NCBI RefSeq assembly: GCF_900497805.2
Contig: NW_020944351.1
Location: 2,040,563-2,104,562, forward strand
Reading direction: 5' to 3'
DNA from: Vombatus ursinus
Taxonomy: Eukaryota > Chordata > Mammalia > Diprotodontia > Vombatidae
Length of the DNA: 64,000 nucleotides
Both the position numbers and the translations under genes were made by a program. The notes beneath the pieces are model-generated. The model saw only the letters and a list, made by a program, of their open reading frames with translations. It did no database searches and had not been told where the DNA came from. Below are positions 53,530-64,000 of this stretch, in pieces (position 1 is the stretch's first letter; every line of letters begins with the position of its first letter).

Positions 53530-56227
53530 TGCTCAGCCCTTCCACTGGGCCCTCTGAAAATCCTGCTCCATAATGAACAAACTACCTTTCATCTTAAACC
53601 TTTTCTTTTATCACTCTTTCCATCTTCTAGCCTTCATGAAGATCTGGCTCTCTCCCAATGATATCAGTTCCCTCAATACCCTTTCCATTACTAGCCACAC
53701 TTTCTCTCACACTCACTGGTTGTGGTTGGTGAGCTCAGTGCTCCTTGATCTCCATTGCCACTTCTAGACCCTCACTTGACCACCTTCACTAAATAGCCTC
53801 TCCTTCCTTGAGGTTCATACTATCCAAATTTATCTCCCAATCCAGAATCATGTGGCTCTTATCTATTTACCACCAGATCATTTTCATTCCTTCTCCAATG
53901 AGTTCAGTATTTGGCTCAGTCTTCTTCCCCCATCTTCGACACTCATACTAGGGAATTTGAACATACCCCCTTAAATATTTTAACTTCCCAGTTCCTCAAA
54001 CTGTTCAATTCCCATAATATATTCTTCCATTCTAACTTAGCTACACACAGAAATGGTCACACTCCTGACCTTGCCTTAACCCACAAGTATTCCACTTTCA
54101 TGTTCCTGAACTCTGCCTTTTTCTTAATAAGCATTTAACAGTCATAAACTTTTTTCAAGTGCCAAGCACTGAGCTAAGAGCTGAAAGATAGTCACTCCCT
54201 CAAGGAGTTTACCATCTAATGGGGGAAGACAACAGACTCAAAGAAAGCTGGAAAGAGGGGGCAGGTCCTACTCAGGGGTGTGATGGAGAAGCCAAAAAAT
54301 TCTAAAGATGGCAGAATTATCTACTAGTAATCTTTTCTTAGCCCAACTTTTCCTACAGTCCTGAACCCTATTCTTTATCTTCATCTTCATTGGGACCTCC
54401 ATTCCCTCTACCCCTAAGTTCTTTCCCAGGCCATCAGCCCTGCACTGCCTGCTCTCTTCTTGTTTTTCTATCTTGACTCCTTGGTAAATTATTTAAACTC
54501 TACGTTATCCTCCAGTCTGGATTTCCTTGCCCACTTGGCCTATTACCTATCACACCTTGCCAAGCCCCAACCCTAGATTATTCTAACCATCTGACTCCTT
54601 GCCTCCTATTCACATGCTTCTGAACAGAGTTAGAGGAAAAGACAAAACCTTGCTGACTGGGACCACTGTGAAATTATATTATCTAATCTCAACTGAACCT
54701 TCAGGGCAGCTAGGCAAAAATTCGATTTCTCTCTAATTGATTTTTCTGTTCCATTTTCCACAGCTGGGAATATAGAGAAGAGATAGATGTTCCAATCCTG
54801 ATCTCTTCTCAAGCCTCACATGGTACCCACTTCCCCTACTCTCATAGCTGAGGGCCTCAAATCATAATTTACTGAAAAAATCAAGACCATTTGCTGAAAG
54901 CTCCCATATCCCCTCCTCATCTTACATCATTCAGACAACTTCCACTATCTCTTCCTTCACTCCAGCCTTTGATGACGAGGTGCTCCTTTTCCTTTCCAGT
55001 GTAAACCCTTTTCCATGTGCCTTTGATCCATTCTCTTCCTGATTTCTCCAGCAAATTTGTTCCACTATTATCCCCACTCTCTTTTATCTTCAATCTTTTT
55101 CTATCTCCTGGCTCATTCCCTGCTGTCCACAAACATGCCCATGTTTTTCACATCCTTCAAAAGCTGGATGCTACTCTTCCCACTATCATCCAATATCTCT
55201 TATCACTTTTGTGGCTACACTCTTTGATAAAGCCTTCTACAATCAATGCCTCTACTTCCTCTCCTTTCAATGTCTTCTAAACCCTCTGTAGTCTGGCTTC
55301 CAGCCTCATCATTCAACTGAAACTGTCCTCTGCAAAGTGACCGATGATCTCTTGACGGCCAAATCCAATGACCTTTTCTCCCTTCTCATCTTTCTTGACC
55401 TCTCTGCAACGTTCAGCACTGTCAGCTGTTGCCTTCCTCTGCATAGTCTTTCTTGTATAGGTTTTCATGACATTTCTCTCCTGGTTTTCCTCCTATTTGT
55501 CCAGCCACTTCTCAGCCTCCTTTGCTGGTTCTTCATTCGTGGTACACCCTCTAACCATGGATAGTTTCCAAGGCTCTGTCCTGGCCTGCCTTCTCTTTTC
55601 ACTCTATACTGTCTCACATGGCAGTCTTGTCACCTGCCATGGGTTTGATAATCATGTCTATGCAGATGATTCCTAGGTCTATATATCTAGCCCTAATCTG
55701 TTTTCTGAGCCTCAGCCACACATCTCCAACTGCCTCTTGGACAATTTGAATTAGATGTCCTGTGGGCATCTCAGAACTCATTATCTTTCCACCCCTACCC
55801 CCTCTGCTTCCCAATTTCCCCATTACTCTCTAGTTTACCACCATCCTCCCAGTCACCTGGGCTCACATCCTCAACCTCATTGTCATCCTTGGCGCCATAC
55901 TCTTACTCACCCCACATATTTATTCCATCCATTGCCAAATCTTGTTTTTTCTTCCTTTTTAACATCTCTCTTCTATGTCCCTTTCTCTCCATCCCAATAG
56001 CCACAACCCTGATACACATTCTAATCATCTCTCACTTGTGCTTCTGTTAGCCTGCTAACTGGTCTCTCTGAATTAAGTCTCTCCCCCACTCCAATTCATT
56101 CTCCATTCAGCTGTCAAGGGGATTTTTTCTAAAGTGTAAATTGCTCCATGTAACACCCCCGCCTCCACTCACTGAGCTCCAGTGGTTCCTTATTATCTTT
56201 AGGATCAAATAGAAAGTCCTCTGGTAT
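53530..56227 (+). mobile_element. Second long L2 LINE copy with endonuclease and RT segments
   Basis: Endonuclease remnant MKIWLSPNDIS in the frame 53573-53767. Linker THRNGHTPDLALTH in 53911-54138. RT blocks TDDLLTAKSNDLFSLLIFLD (55337-55564) and FASFAGSSF-like text leading to HVYADDS (55467-55676), with YADD at about 55659-55670. An L2-type tail is inserted at 54125-54300 and a minus strand L1 near the 3' end (56228-56768). The L2 terminus resumes at 56769-56945. Several frameshifts; dead. Confidence 0.9.
54125..54300 (-). repeat. L2-type 3' end nested in L2, antisense
   Basis: 'aataagcatttaacagtcat', 'tttcaagtgccaagcactga', 'cactccctcaaggagtttac' in opposite orientation to the host L2. 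Confidence 0.75.
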
Positions 56228-56768
56228 TTAAATCTCTTGTTTTTTCAGTTAACAAGCATTTATTTTCTGTCTCTCCCCCTCCCCAAAAGTGTAGCAAATA
56301 TGCATAGTCAAGCAAAACAGATTCCCTGTTGGCCTCGTCCAAAAATGTACGTGTTGTTTTGCTCCTTGAATCCATCATTGTTCTTTCAGGAGGTGGGTAA
56401 TATGTTTCATTATGAGTCCTCTGGAATTGTAGCTGGTCATTGCATTGATTAGAGTTCTTAAGGCTTTCAATGGTTTTTTTTCTTTATTATTTTGTTGCTA
56501 TTATATAAATTATTCTCCTTGCTGTGCTCACTTCACTTTGCTTCATTTCATCCAAGTGTTCCCAGTTTTCTCTGAAACCATCCCTTTCATGATTTCTTGC
56601 AGCACAATAGCATTATTCCATTACATACATATATCATAATTTGTTCAACCATTCCCCAATTGATAAGTACCCCCTAAGTGTCCAGTTCTTTGAAATAACA
56701 AAGAGAACTTCTATAGATATTTTTGCACATATAAGTCCTTTTCCTCTTTGATCTTTTGGTGTGTGGGG
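56228..56768 (-). mobile_element. L1 3' end inserted into the L2 3' region
   Basis: 'cagttaacaagcatttattt', 'catagtcaagcaaaacagat', 'gtaatatgtttcattatgag', 'cacaatagcattattccatt', 'ccattccccaattgataagt'. L2 text lies on both sides. Confidence 0.88.
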
Positions 56769-56945
56769 GGGAGAGGGAATTCTCCCCATTAGAATGTATG
56801 CTCTCCTATTAGAATATATACTCCATGAAGTCAGGGACTTTTTTTAAAAATTAAGATTTTTTGTTTTGTTTTACTTTTATACCCAACACTTAACCAAGTA
56901 TCTGGCACATGGTAAACCCTAAGTGCTTGTTGACCTACTAGCTGT
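56769..56945 (+). mobile_element. L2 3' terminus (continuation after nested L1)
   Basis: 'attagaatatatactccatg', 'aagtcagggacttt', 'aacacttaaccaagtatctg', 'gtaaaccctaagtgcttgtt'. Confidence 0.8.
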
Positions 56946-57010
56946 GTCAGTTAGGCAAGTCGATTGACCTCACTAAGCCTCAATTTCCTTAGGAGAGACA
57001 GGATGTTCCT
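56946..57010 (+). repeat. MIR fragment
   Basis: 'aggcaagtcgattgacctca' and 'ctaagcctcaatttcctt'. Confidence 0.55.
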
Positions 57011-57044
57011 AGACTCCCTGGGCTGTTGTGACAAAAGTGCTTAT

Positions 57045-57200
57045 CATTCATTTATTATATCATTTATTAGGCTGCTTACTCTCCAGACTCTGTGCTAAAC
57101 ACACCTCAAACCAAATTCATACCCTGCCCTCCTGTAGTTTACATTCTTCGTAAGGGAAACAGTGGCAGGCCAGAGAAATAAACAAATATCTTTGGAGTAA
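57045..57200 (-). repeat. L2-type 3' end, antisense
   Basis: 'catttattaggctgcttact', 'catacctgccctcctgta'-like block and 'tctttggagtaaatacaaag'. Confidence 0.65.
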
Positions 57201-58039
57201 ATACAAAGTAATGATGGGGTAGGGGGAGGAGGGCCCTAACAACTGGGGGGGGGATGGACAAAAAAGACCTTGCCCCTAACAGGCCCTTAATGAATGTTCC
57301 TTAAATTGAAAAGTCTTGTTTCCGGTTGAGTTGATTTCTTTTTGGTTCCTCTTCAATGGTCACTGTTCTGTGGGCTGGGGAAGAGCCCCTTGGTTCATGG
57401 CTCCAGGGTGAATGAGAATGAAAAATGACTCTCCCTGGATTTCTCTTTGAACTGTGGGGTTTTATTTCTCCGTTTCTATCATTTTAATTGAATCAAATGT
57501 GTGCGTTGTGTCCTAAAGCTCTCATTAACCACCTCTCCCCAGCATTCGCTCCCCAAACCCTTCCTCACCCATTTTTGTCCCTTGCCTTCTGTCCTACCTC
57601 CCCTTTTTGTCTGCTCAAAGCCCCGGTGCAGCTGCTCAGCAGCTTCCCACACCACTGGCCATTGTCCCCAAGCCTCAGAAGTGCTTTCTCTTTTCTCTCT
57701 CCTGGTCTGCTGGCTCCTCTTCAGAATTTGCTCCCTTTCATCTCTCATACTCATGCTCTGGTCCCTGGAATCTCAGGAATCCTCCTACCACAGCCTGCCC
57801 CCTCCAGGCCCAATCACCATGGGGGGGAGGGGAGGAGGGGAGGAGGGGGCTACATCTTTTTTTCCCCTCTTCTCTTACCATTGCCTTTCTGTGTTGAAAG
57901 GCCTTTTTGACTGCATTCCAAGACTAATCTCCTGTCCCCTCCTCACAGAAATGTTTGTATCCAGGTTAACAATTGGATTACAATGAAGCTAGATGCATGC
58001 CTAGTGTCTGCCCCACAGGCTGGCTCAGAGTTCGTCTTT
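57201..58039. other. Unassigned sequence with overlapping frames
   Basis: Three overlapping open frames of 96-161 codons at 57488-57986 arise in C/T-rich DNA ending in a G-rich tract (57822-57850). No motif or splice evidence supports any of them. Confidence 0.3.
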
Positions 58040-58041
58040 GA

Positions 58042-58160
58042 ATCCTACAACTATAGAATGGCAGAAATAGATTGTTAAGGACCTCGGGTCTATTTCCCTC
58101 ATTTTATAGGTGAAGAAACTGAGTTTCAGAGACAAGAAGGGACTTAGCAATTTCCATCTA
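58042..58160 (-). repeat. MIR SINE, antisense
   Basis: 'cctcattttataggtgaaga', 'aactgagtttcagagacaag'. Confidence 0.75.
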
Positions 58161-58705
58161 CTGCATAACTCTGGAACATGCACATCTCCTTAACTAATGC
58201 CTCCTGTCTATCCAATTCTAACCAATTTCTGGAATACCCAGTTTTCTTATGATTCTCCTTCTGAAAATATGGTCATTTCTTTAAGGAGGAGAAACAGCTG
58301 GTATTTTCCTGGCTAGAATTTATGATGATGAAGATGATGAGGAAGCAGCCAGACAGTAAGGTTCAGATTCAAATCCCACCTCCAGTGCTGTGACCGTGGG
58401 AGAATGATTGAACCTCTCACAAAGGCTTATCTACTAAGTTATATGTAGTGGCTCTCCCATCAGGAAGGAAATTAGTGGGTGACCTTATCCACTAAATCCA
58501 CCTCTAGCAGCCTAGAGGGTGCTAGCACTAGGAATTGAGGTATATACTGAAATGGGGAATAGGACACAGAGACCTATGTACATGTCCGGGGTACAGGACT
58601 CCTATTGGCCAGTCCTTGTTCTATACCGAGATTTGGAGTTGTGTTGGTGGAAGGGGTTAACCACTATGGTGAAATCATAGATCCTTGAGTAGTTGGTAAT
58701 AACAA
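58161..58705. other. Unassigned sequence
   Basis: The stretch 58340-58440 looks faintly MIR-like ('ggttcagattcaaatcccac'). Otherwise nothing recognised. Confidence 0.3.
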
Positions 58706-58720
58706 CAATTATGATTATTA

Positions 58721-58875
58721 TTTTTTTTGTTTGTTTTTTTAGGCAATCAGGGTTAAGTGACTTGCCCAGGGTCACACAGCTAGTAAGTGTCAAGTGCTGG
58801 TCTGAGATCAGATTTGAACTCAGGTCCTCCTGACTCCAGAGCTGGTGCTCTATCCACTGCACCACCTAGCTGTCC
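58721..58875 (-). repeat. Marsupial tRNA-headed SINE (short form) with perfect 15-bp duplication
   Basis: T-rich left end, head 'gcaccacctagctgtcc' at right. Flanked by caattatgattatta at 58706-58720 and 58876-58890. Inserted at the edge of an older SINE. Confidence 0.97.
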
Positions 58876-58890
58876 CAATTATGATTATTA

Positions 58891-59180
58891 CTAATGATAC
58901 TTTAGTATGTATATAACACTTGAAGGTTTACAAAGCACTGTGTGTGTATGTGTATGTATATATACACATACACACATATACATATATGTATATATATACA
59001 CATATAAACATATATATACATATCCATATCTCATTTACATTTAGTCCTTATGACAACATACCTTATTGGGAGCGGGTAAGCATTACAGGCATTTTATGTC
59101 CATTTTAAAGATGAGAAAACAAGTTCAGAGAACTTAAGTGATTTAACTCTGGTCACATAGCTAAGTAAATGTCCAAAGCA
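58891..59180 (-). repeat. Older MIR-related SINE, antisense, carrying a microsatellite
   Basis: 'cttgaaggtttacaaagcac', then (TG/TA)n at 58938-59023, then 'ccatatctcatttacattta', 'ttttaaagatgagaaaacaa', 'ggtcacatagctaag'. Its head part probably continues at 59440-59490 beyond the SINE at 59185-59420. Confidence 0.75.
58938..59023. repeat. TG/TA microsatellite inside a SINE
   Basis: Imperfect TGTA/TATA/CACA units. Confidence 0.9.
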
Positions 59181-59184
59181 GTTG

Positions 59185-59420
59185 GTGGCCTAGTGGAAAA
59201 GGTGCTGCTGGGTCTGAAACCAGAAAGACCTGAGTTCAAATCTATCCTTAGATACTTCCTAGCTGTGTGACCCTGGACAAGTCACTTCACCTCTGCCTTC
59301 CTCAGTTTCCTCATCTATAAAATGAGGATAATAACAGCACCCACTTCACAGGGTTGTTGTGAGGATCAAATGAGATCATATTTGTAGAGCACGTAGTGAG
59401 TGGGCAGGCACTATAAAAAT
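59185..59420 (+). repeat. MIR/marsupial SINE
   Basis: 'ggtggcctagtggaaaaggt', 'gacctgagttcaaatctatc', 'gtgtgaccctggacaagtca', 'ggttgttgtgaggatcaaat'. Confidence 0.9.
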
Positions 59421-59439
59421 GATTGTTCCCTTCTCGTCC

Positions 59440-59570
59440 AAGGTGGAATCTGAACGTAGGTCTTCATTATTCCAAGTCCCATTACAGTAACAAACATGAA
59501 AAAAGAATAATAATATTTGACATCTACATAGTGCTTTAAGCTTTTCAAGCGTATTTTGCTTGGCGTAAGA
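59440..59570 (-). repeat. MIR-related SINE pieces, antisense
   Basis: 'ggtggaatctgaacgtaggt cttc' fits the head side of the SINE at 58891-59180. 'catctacatagtgctttaag' at 59520-59540 starts another partial copy. Confidence 0.55.
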
Positions 59571-59599
59571 GTTCAGTGAAGCAGAAACAACATTGCACA

Positions 59600-60228
59600 C
59601 AGTTCTTTCTCAAACATCAACTTATTTCCCCCCACTTCTGGCTGCATGCTAGATTGTAGAAGAATTGTTTTCTTAGGGATCGTAATCGGAGGTTTTCCCC
59701 TCCTGGGTTGGTTTGCGTTGTTTTTCTAGGTAGTTATGCTCCTTAACTGGCTCCATTCTTCCCCCATGTCCACTGCTGCCTGAGGATTTACAAAGGAAAT
59801 CAGTAATCCAGAACAAAGCCCCTGGTGTAGTGTAGGCAGAGATGTGCAGTGCCACAAAGCTCCAGTAGATGGAGCTGTGAACACATGCATCCTGGTCCAC
59901 AGCGTCATCCTGGGAGTGGGGATGGGATGGTATAGGGGCCCATTTCATTAAACCTCCATGAAACTAAAGCCTTCCCTGTCCAAGCTTTGTTGAGAGCACT
60001 GTCTCTACAAAATGCTGCCCTGCAGGAAATAAAAAGAATGTTCTAGTAGTTTCTCTTGCTTCTTAAATTAGTAATTGAAATTTTCAGGAGATATTTGAGA
60101 TCTCTTTTTCAGAGTAAGGGTAGGTATGGAGATAGAAAGTCCCCAGTCCTCTGTGTGAGCTTAAGCTAAAGGGTTGCCTGCCTGTCTTCAGGTTAGCAGA
60201 GGCAGGGCTCTGGGAGAGGCATTTTATA
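59600..60228. other. Unassigned sequence with a 91-codon minus strand frame
   Basis: The frame 59673-59948 (minus) is repeat-free by eye and includes WSFVALHISAY. A pyrimidine-rich AG site (minus strand 'catccccactcccag') precedes GATGACG, but no family is recognised and no partner exon is seen. Confidence 0.25.
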
Positions 60229-60292
60229 CACAGCAAAATAACAGTGCCTGGCACACAGTAGGCATTTAATAAGTGCTTGTTGATTACAGAAT
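60229..60292 (+). repeat. L2/MIR-type tail
   Basis: 'acagtgcctggcacacagta', 'ggcatttaataagtgcttgt'. Confidence 0.85.
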
Positions 60293-60339
60293 GACCTTCA
60301 GAGTTGCTAATGTTTTTCAAAGCATTTGGCAGTTCTCAT

Positions 60340-60480
60340 AAAATGTGGGAGGCAACATGGTGTCGTAGAAAGTAAGTCACTTATTATCCTGGGCCTCCTT
60401 TTAGTCAACTATAAAATAAAGGGGTCGGGTTAGAGGGGCTCCTGGGGTCCCTTCCAGCCCTAGACCAGGGATTTTATGTC
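60340..60480 (+). repeat. MIR SINE
   Basis: 'gcaacatggtgtcgtagaaa', 'ctcctggggtcccttccagc'. Confidence 0.7.
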
Positions 60481-60489
60481 ATCATCATC

Positions 60490-60705
60490 CCCAGGGTTCA
60501 AATCTTGCTTCTGCCACCAATTAACTGTGTGACTGGGTAAATCGATTTCTCCCTCTGACCCTCAGTTTCTTTCTCTGTCAAATGAAAGGGTTGGAATTGA
60601 TCCCCAGATGATCCTTTCTGAATTCTCCTTCTCAAGCTCTGTCACTGATTAGCCAGCATTTAGCACAGTACTTGGCACATGCTAAGCAATGTTTCAAAAT
60701 CCATT
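60490..60705 (+). repeat. MIR SINE with L2-type end
   Basis: 'gggttcaaatcttgcttctg', 'cctcagtttctttctctgtc', 'tagcacagtacttggcacat'. Confidence 0.8.
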
Positions 60706-60764
60706 TATGCATCCATCTGTAAAACAACAGGATTGGATTGAATGGCCTTCTTGTCCTTGGTCAG

Positions 60765-60890
60765 AGCTGGAAAGGAATGTAAGGATCACCATGTCTAACA
60801 CCTTCATCTGACAGAGGAGGAAACTGAGGCTCAGAGGAGGGATAGAATTTGCCTCAGTTTCCACAGCTAGTCAATGGAAGAACTTGGGAC
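60765..60890 (-). repeat. MIR SINE, antisense
   Basis: 'cagaggaggaaactgaggct', 'ccacagctagtcaatggaag'. Confidence 0.82.
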
Positions 60891-60924
60891 CTACAAACAT
60901 AGACCTTAGAGCAACACTAAAGTC

Positions 60925-61042
60925 TTTCATTTGCCAGAAGGACTGAGGCTCAGATGGCTAAAGGGATGGGATTGACCTAAAGTCCTCCAGTTATCTGGTG
61001 GCAGAGCTGGGCCTTGATCCCAGGTCCCCAGCCGCCCAGTGT
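60925..61042 (-). repeat. MIR fragment, antisense
   Basis: 'gactgaggctcagatggcta', 'gcagagctgggccttgatcc', 'caggtccccagcc'. Confidence 0.75.
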
Positions 61043-61488
61043 AGTACTCTTTCACATTACATCAAACTACACAGAAATACACAGAGTGACAACAGTAATG
61101 GTTCCCTCTTGCACACAGAATGTCTGGTTAAGAGGAGCTGCCAGTGGAGGCACCTACTCGTCTTCCTGCCATCTCACCAGTAGCCAGCCCTCCGTGCTGG
61201 AATAATGCCAGAGCCCTTCAGAGAAGCAAGGATTGGGATGGGAGAGGAAAATTGCAATTAGTTTAATCACAAGTGTAACTAAAGAGATTACCCATCCTGG
61301 GAAATGTGCCTTTACCAAAAGCTTCCCTGTCCCCTGCTCGCTGTGTCCTGTTTGTACATGGGGTCCCTAGCAAAAAGGGGCTGAACCTGCATTCATTGGC
61401 CTGTAAAGCACCATGAAAACCAGACTCAGCATGGGGGTGGGGAAGAGATAAATAAAATTCCGAATTACGGCAATGTTCTCCCTTCCTC
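61043..61488. other. Unassigned sequence
   Basis: No feature recognised. Confidence 0.35.
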
Positions 61489-61489
61489 T

Positions 61490-61645
61490 TGTGGTGTAGT
61501 GGAAGGAGTATGGGATTTGGAGTGAGGATTTGGATTCAGACTTGGACAAGTCACTTCCCTAATCTAGGCCTCAGTTTCCACATTTGTAAACAGAGGAGAT
61601 TGAACTAAGTGGCCTTTAAGATCCCTTCCAGCCCTAAATATATTA
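61490..61645 (+). repeat. MIR SINE
   Basis: 'gtgtagtggaaggagtatgg', 'cctcagtttccacatttgta', 'ttaagatcccttccagccct'. Confidence 0.85.
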
Positions 61646-61669
61646 AACTATTTTACTTATGGATTTATA

Positions 61670-61945
61670 TTTCCAGGGGGAAGAATATAGGCCTAGGAAT
61701 CTGGAGGGCCTGGGTTCGAATCCTGCCCCTGACAGTTATAGCTTCATCACCCAGAGAAAATTATTTTCCTTCTCTGAGCTTGTTTCCTCAACTATAAAAT
61801 GGATATAATAATAATAGCATCTTACAGGGCTGTTGTGAGGATTATATATACATAATACATACATGCATACATACATATACATATATATTATATATGTGTA
61901 GCCTTTTGCAGACTTTAAGGTACTATGTAAACAGGGGCTATTTAG
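61670..61945 (+). repeat. MIR SINE with internal TA-rich microsatellite
   Basis: 'tggagggcctgggttcgaat', 'gagcttgtttcctcaactat', 'agggctgttgtgaggattat', a tatacat-type run at 61845-61900, then 'gcagactttaaggtactatg'. Confidence 0.85.
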
Positions 61946-61959
61946 TATTGTTATTCTGT

Positions 61960-62320
61960 GATCTCTCTTTAATTCCTATCCATCCTTCAAACACCAATTT
62001 AACTGCTACCTCTTCCAGGAAGCATTTCCTGGAATGTCTTCCCTGTCAAGAACAATCTGTCCCTTAAGTGTCACATAGTACTTGCTTATTTCCTCTTTTA
62101 GGTCATTCTCATAATGTTTTTTTCAAAGTTGTCTTTGTGTCTTATCCCCTCCCCCCACTAGACTGGAACTCATCTGAGGGCAGAGATGGGTCTTATCTAA
62201 CTTTGTATCCATCCTAGCTAATCAGGGCCCAAACAATGGCCGAGCGTTGGCTAATCAAGGACAAACAACAATAACAACAACAATCTATCCTGACGCCCAG
62301 CACAGTGTTTGATACTCAAG
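61960..62320 (+). repeat. L2 LINE 3' end
   Basis: 'cttccaggaagcatttcctg', 'ctagactggaactcatctga', 'gggcagagatgggtcttatc', then a disturbed terminus with (CAA)n near 62264-62282. Confidence 0.82.
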
Positions 62321-62499
62321 AAGACTGGAAAAATTTTTTAAGTTGAATTGAGCTGAATTGAAATGTGAAGCCACAGAGACAGCTTTAAATGATTTCCTTT
62401 GTGCCCAAGTAAATGAACACATATGGCATGTAAAATCCCCCCTTCCCCCCAAAAAAGTACATGTCACATATGTTATATTATTATTGCAGGGATATTGAA

Positions 62500-62640
62500 G
62501 TCAGGGACAGAATGTCAGAGCCGGAAGGGCCCCTGCAGTTCATTGAGTCCAAACTCTTCATTATACAATGGAGGAAAGTGAAGCCTAGAATCAGTAAATA
62601 ACTTGCCTGTGGTCACATAATTAGAAGCATAGGATTTTTT
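62500..62640 (-). repeat. MIR SINE, antisense
   Basis: 'gaatgtcagagccggaaggg', 'aacttgcctgtggtcacata'. Confidence 0.78.
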
Positions 62641-63350
62641 CAATTTTATTTTTTATTCTGATCTTAAACACTAGAAAAAGAGCATTTCTACACACATACA
62701 GCAGAACACAAAAAGAAGACTCCAAGATGAAACCATGAATCACCACTGCACACTGCTTGCTTTTTTAGAAAGAATATCCTACAGTTGACATATTACTTTC
62801 AAAGCTGCCCTATTTGTCTGTGCTTCCTTATGAACTGCTATTCTCTTTTGTGCATTTTAAAAAAAATCTTACAATGGCCCTCATTTTTTGCATCCTGTGG
62901 TTACCTGGCCCTCTTCCCTTGACAATCCCTCTCCAATAATAAACTTAGATAAAGAAAAGGGGGAAAACCTTTGTAAGACATAAGCAGAGTCGAGCAAAGC
63001 AAATCCATCTCCAAAAAAATGTGTATTTCCTGCCCGAGTGCCTGTCATCTCTCTGCAAGGAGGTGGGTAACATGTTTTATCATGGGTCCTCTGGAATCCT
63101 GGGTGGTCATTCCATTGACCAGAGTTCTTAAGTCTGTCAAAGTTGTTTGTCTTTACAATGTTGTTATTATTGTATGAATTATTATCTAGCTTCTGCTTGT
63201 TTCATTCTGTTGGTTCACTTACTTAGAATTCTCTGAAATTATTTCCTTCATCACTTTTTACACAAAAATATTATAATCATATACCACAGTTTTTTTTTTC
63301 CAGTCATTCCCCATTTGTATAAGGCATCTTCGAGTCTAGGTCTTTGCTTT
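62641..63350 (-). mobile_element. L1 3' UTR/ORF2 end, antisense
   Basis: 'aacatgttttatcatgggtc', 'ctctggaatcctgggtggtc', 'attccattgaccagagttct', 'aatcatataccacag' match the antisense L1 3' ends at 22036 and 56228. Confidence 0.75.
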
Positions 63351-63499
63351 TCCTACCCTCCCCTTTTTGAATCACCCCTTAAGGTTCAGAAAATTTGTTT
63401 TGTTTGTGACAATTCCCTCCACAGTATTATCTTCACTTTTAACTGCCCCCGATCCCCATTTGTTTCCCTGTTGAGTTTGGTGTATTTCTACACCAAACT

Positions 63500-64000
63500 G
63501 TTGCTATACATATGTATAGTTTGTGTGTGCATGTGTTCACCTCTCCTTTGTCTGATTCAAATAATAGTGAAGTTTATCTGATGACCACTTCCCCCATCCC
63601 TTCTTCTGTGTTTCTATAGTCTTCTCTTCATGCACCCCAGTTATCAGAAATCATATAGCCCCTTCAGAATGCTCGAATAAATTTAGCTTTCTAGGTTTCT
63701 CTGGACTGTTATGTTTGCATTTCAAAGATCTTATTGAGCTCTGGTCTTTTCACTGAGAATGCTTGTATGTCCTCTATTCCATTAAAGATCTATTTCCGCC
63801 CCCCCGTAGGATTATATGTTATTTTTGATGGTCAACCTATATCTTTTGTCTTTTGTAACATTATATATAAAGATCTCCTGTCATTTAAAGTAGAAGCTAC
63901 CAGGTCTTGTGTAATCTTGACTATAATTCCTTTGGTATTTGAACTGATTCTTTCTGGATACTTGTAGCATTTTTTTTCCTTTAAAATGGGAGCTTTAGAT
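63500..64000 (-). mobile_element. Probable L1 ORF1 C-terminal region, antisense; runs off window
   Basis: 'gaatgcttgtatgtcctcta', 'aagtagaagctaccaggtct' and 'tgtgtaatcttgactataat' are equivalent, on the minus strand, to the L1 ORF1 C-terminal domain segment written YRGxxIRITQDLxAxTLxxRR. Heavily decayed. It continues past the window edge. Confidence 0.5.

Noticed and set aside
57488-57986. Overlapping 140-161-codon frames as coding
   Set aside because: They occur in three frames at once in C/T-rich DNA, which favours chance open frames, and end in a G-rich low-complexity tract.

Overview
The window looks like marsupial (metatherian) nuclear DNA with no intact protein-coding gene. The main evidence is dozens of copies of a tRNA-headed SINE. 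Its consensus begins gggcagctaggtggcgcagt, and the long form ends in a tail read as TTGCCATTTCCTTCTCCAG on one strand. This matches the marsupial MAR1/WSINE-type families. The rest fits: many MIR copies, old L2 and L3/CR1 LINEs, marsupial-type L1, an RTE/BovB fragment and hAT-type DNA elements. CpG is scarce and open frames are short. I cannot name the species, and I see no convincing host exon, tRNA/rRNA gene or CRISPR array.

Layout. 1-3.2 kb: degraded + strand L1 ORF2 cut by L2 tails and an L3/CR1 3' end. 3.8-6.2 kb: two hAT elements, MIRs, a MAR1 SINE and an L1 ORF2 end. 6.2-8.9 kb: long minus strand L2 with a YVDD reverse transcriptase motif. 9.6-10.1 kb: a retroposed 3' end of an ERV-type transcript with a perfect 17-bp target duplication and a five-unit 26-bp tandem array. 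11.8-13.0 kb: processed pseudogene of DDOST (OST48), minus strand. 13.1-16.2 kb: two L1 copies. 17-25 kb: MIR/SINE/L2 mosaic, including a textbook inverted (twin-primed) L1 at 22.0-23.3 kb. 26.1-29.1 kb: long + strand L2 with endonuclease and RT segments. 35.4-36.4 kb: 5'-truncated L1 with a 16-bp duplication. 36.5-38.3 kb: two related LTRs. 40.0-40.3 kb: partial pseudogene resembling YBX3. 40.5-41.2 kb: RTE/BovB RT fragment. 43.5-44.6 kb: L2. 47.0-50.9 kb: broken ERV (LTR plus protease/RT remnants). 53.5-56.9 kb: second long + strand L2 with a nested L1. 58-62.3 kb: dense MIR/SINE nest. 62.6-64 kb: minus strand L1.

Nothing here forms a working pathway. The value is the record of retroposition: L1 machinery has copied host mRNAs (DDOST, YBX3-like), SINEs and, very probably, an ERV transcript into this locus, and younger SINEs sit inside older L2, LTR and hAT copies with readable target duplications. 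The window is either intergenic or deep intronic. I found no new biological system.
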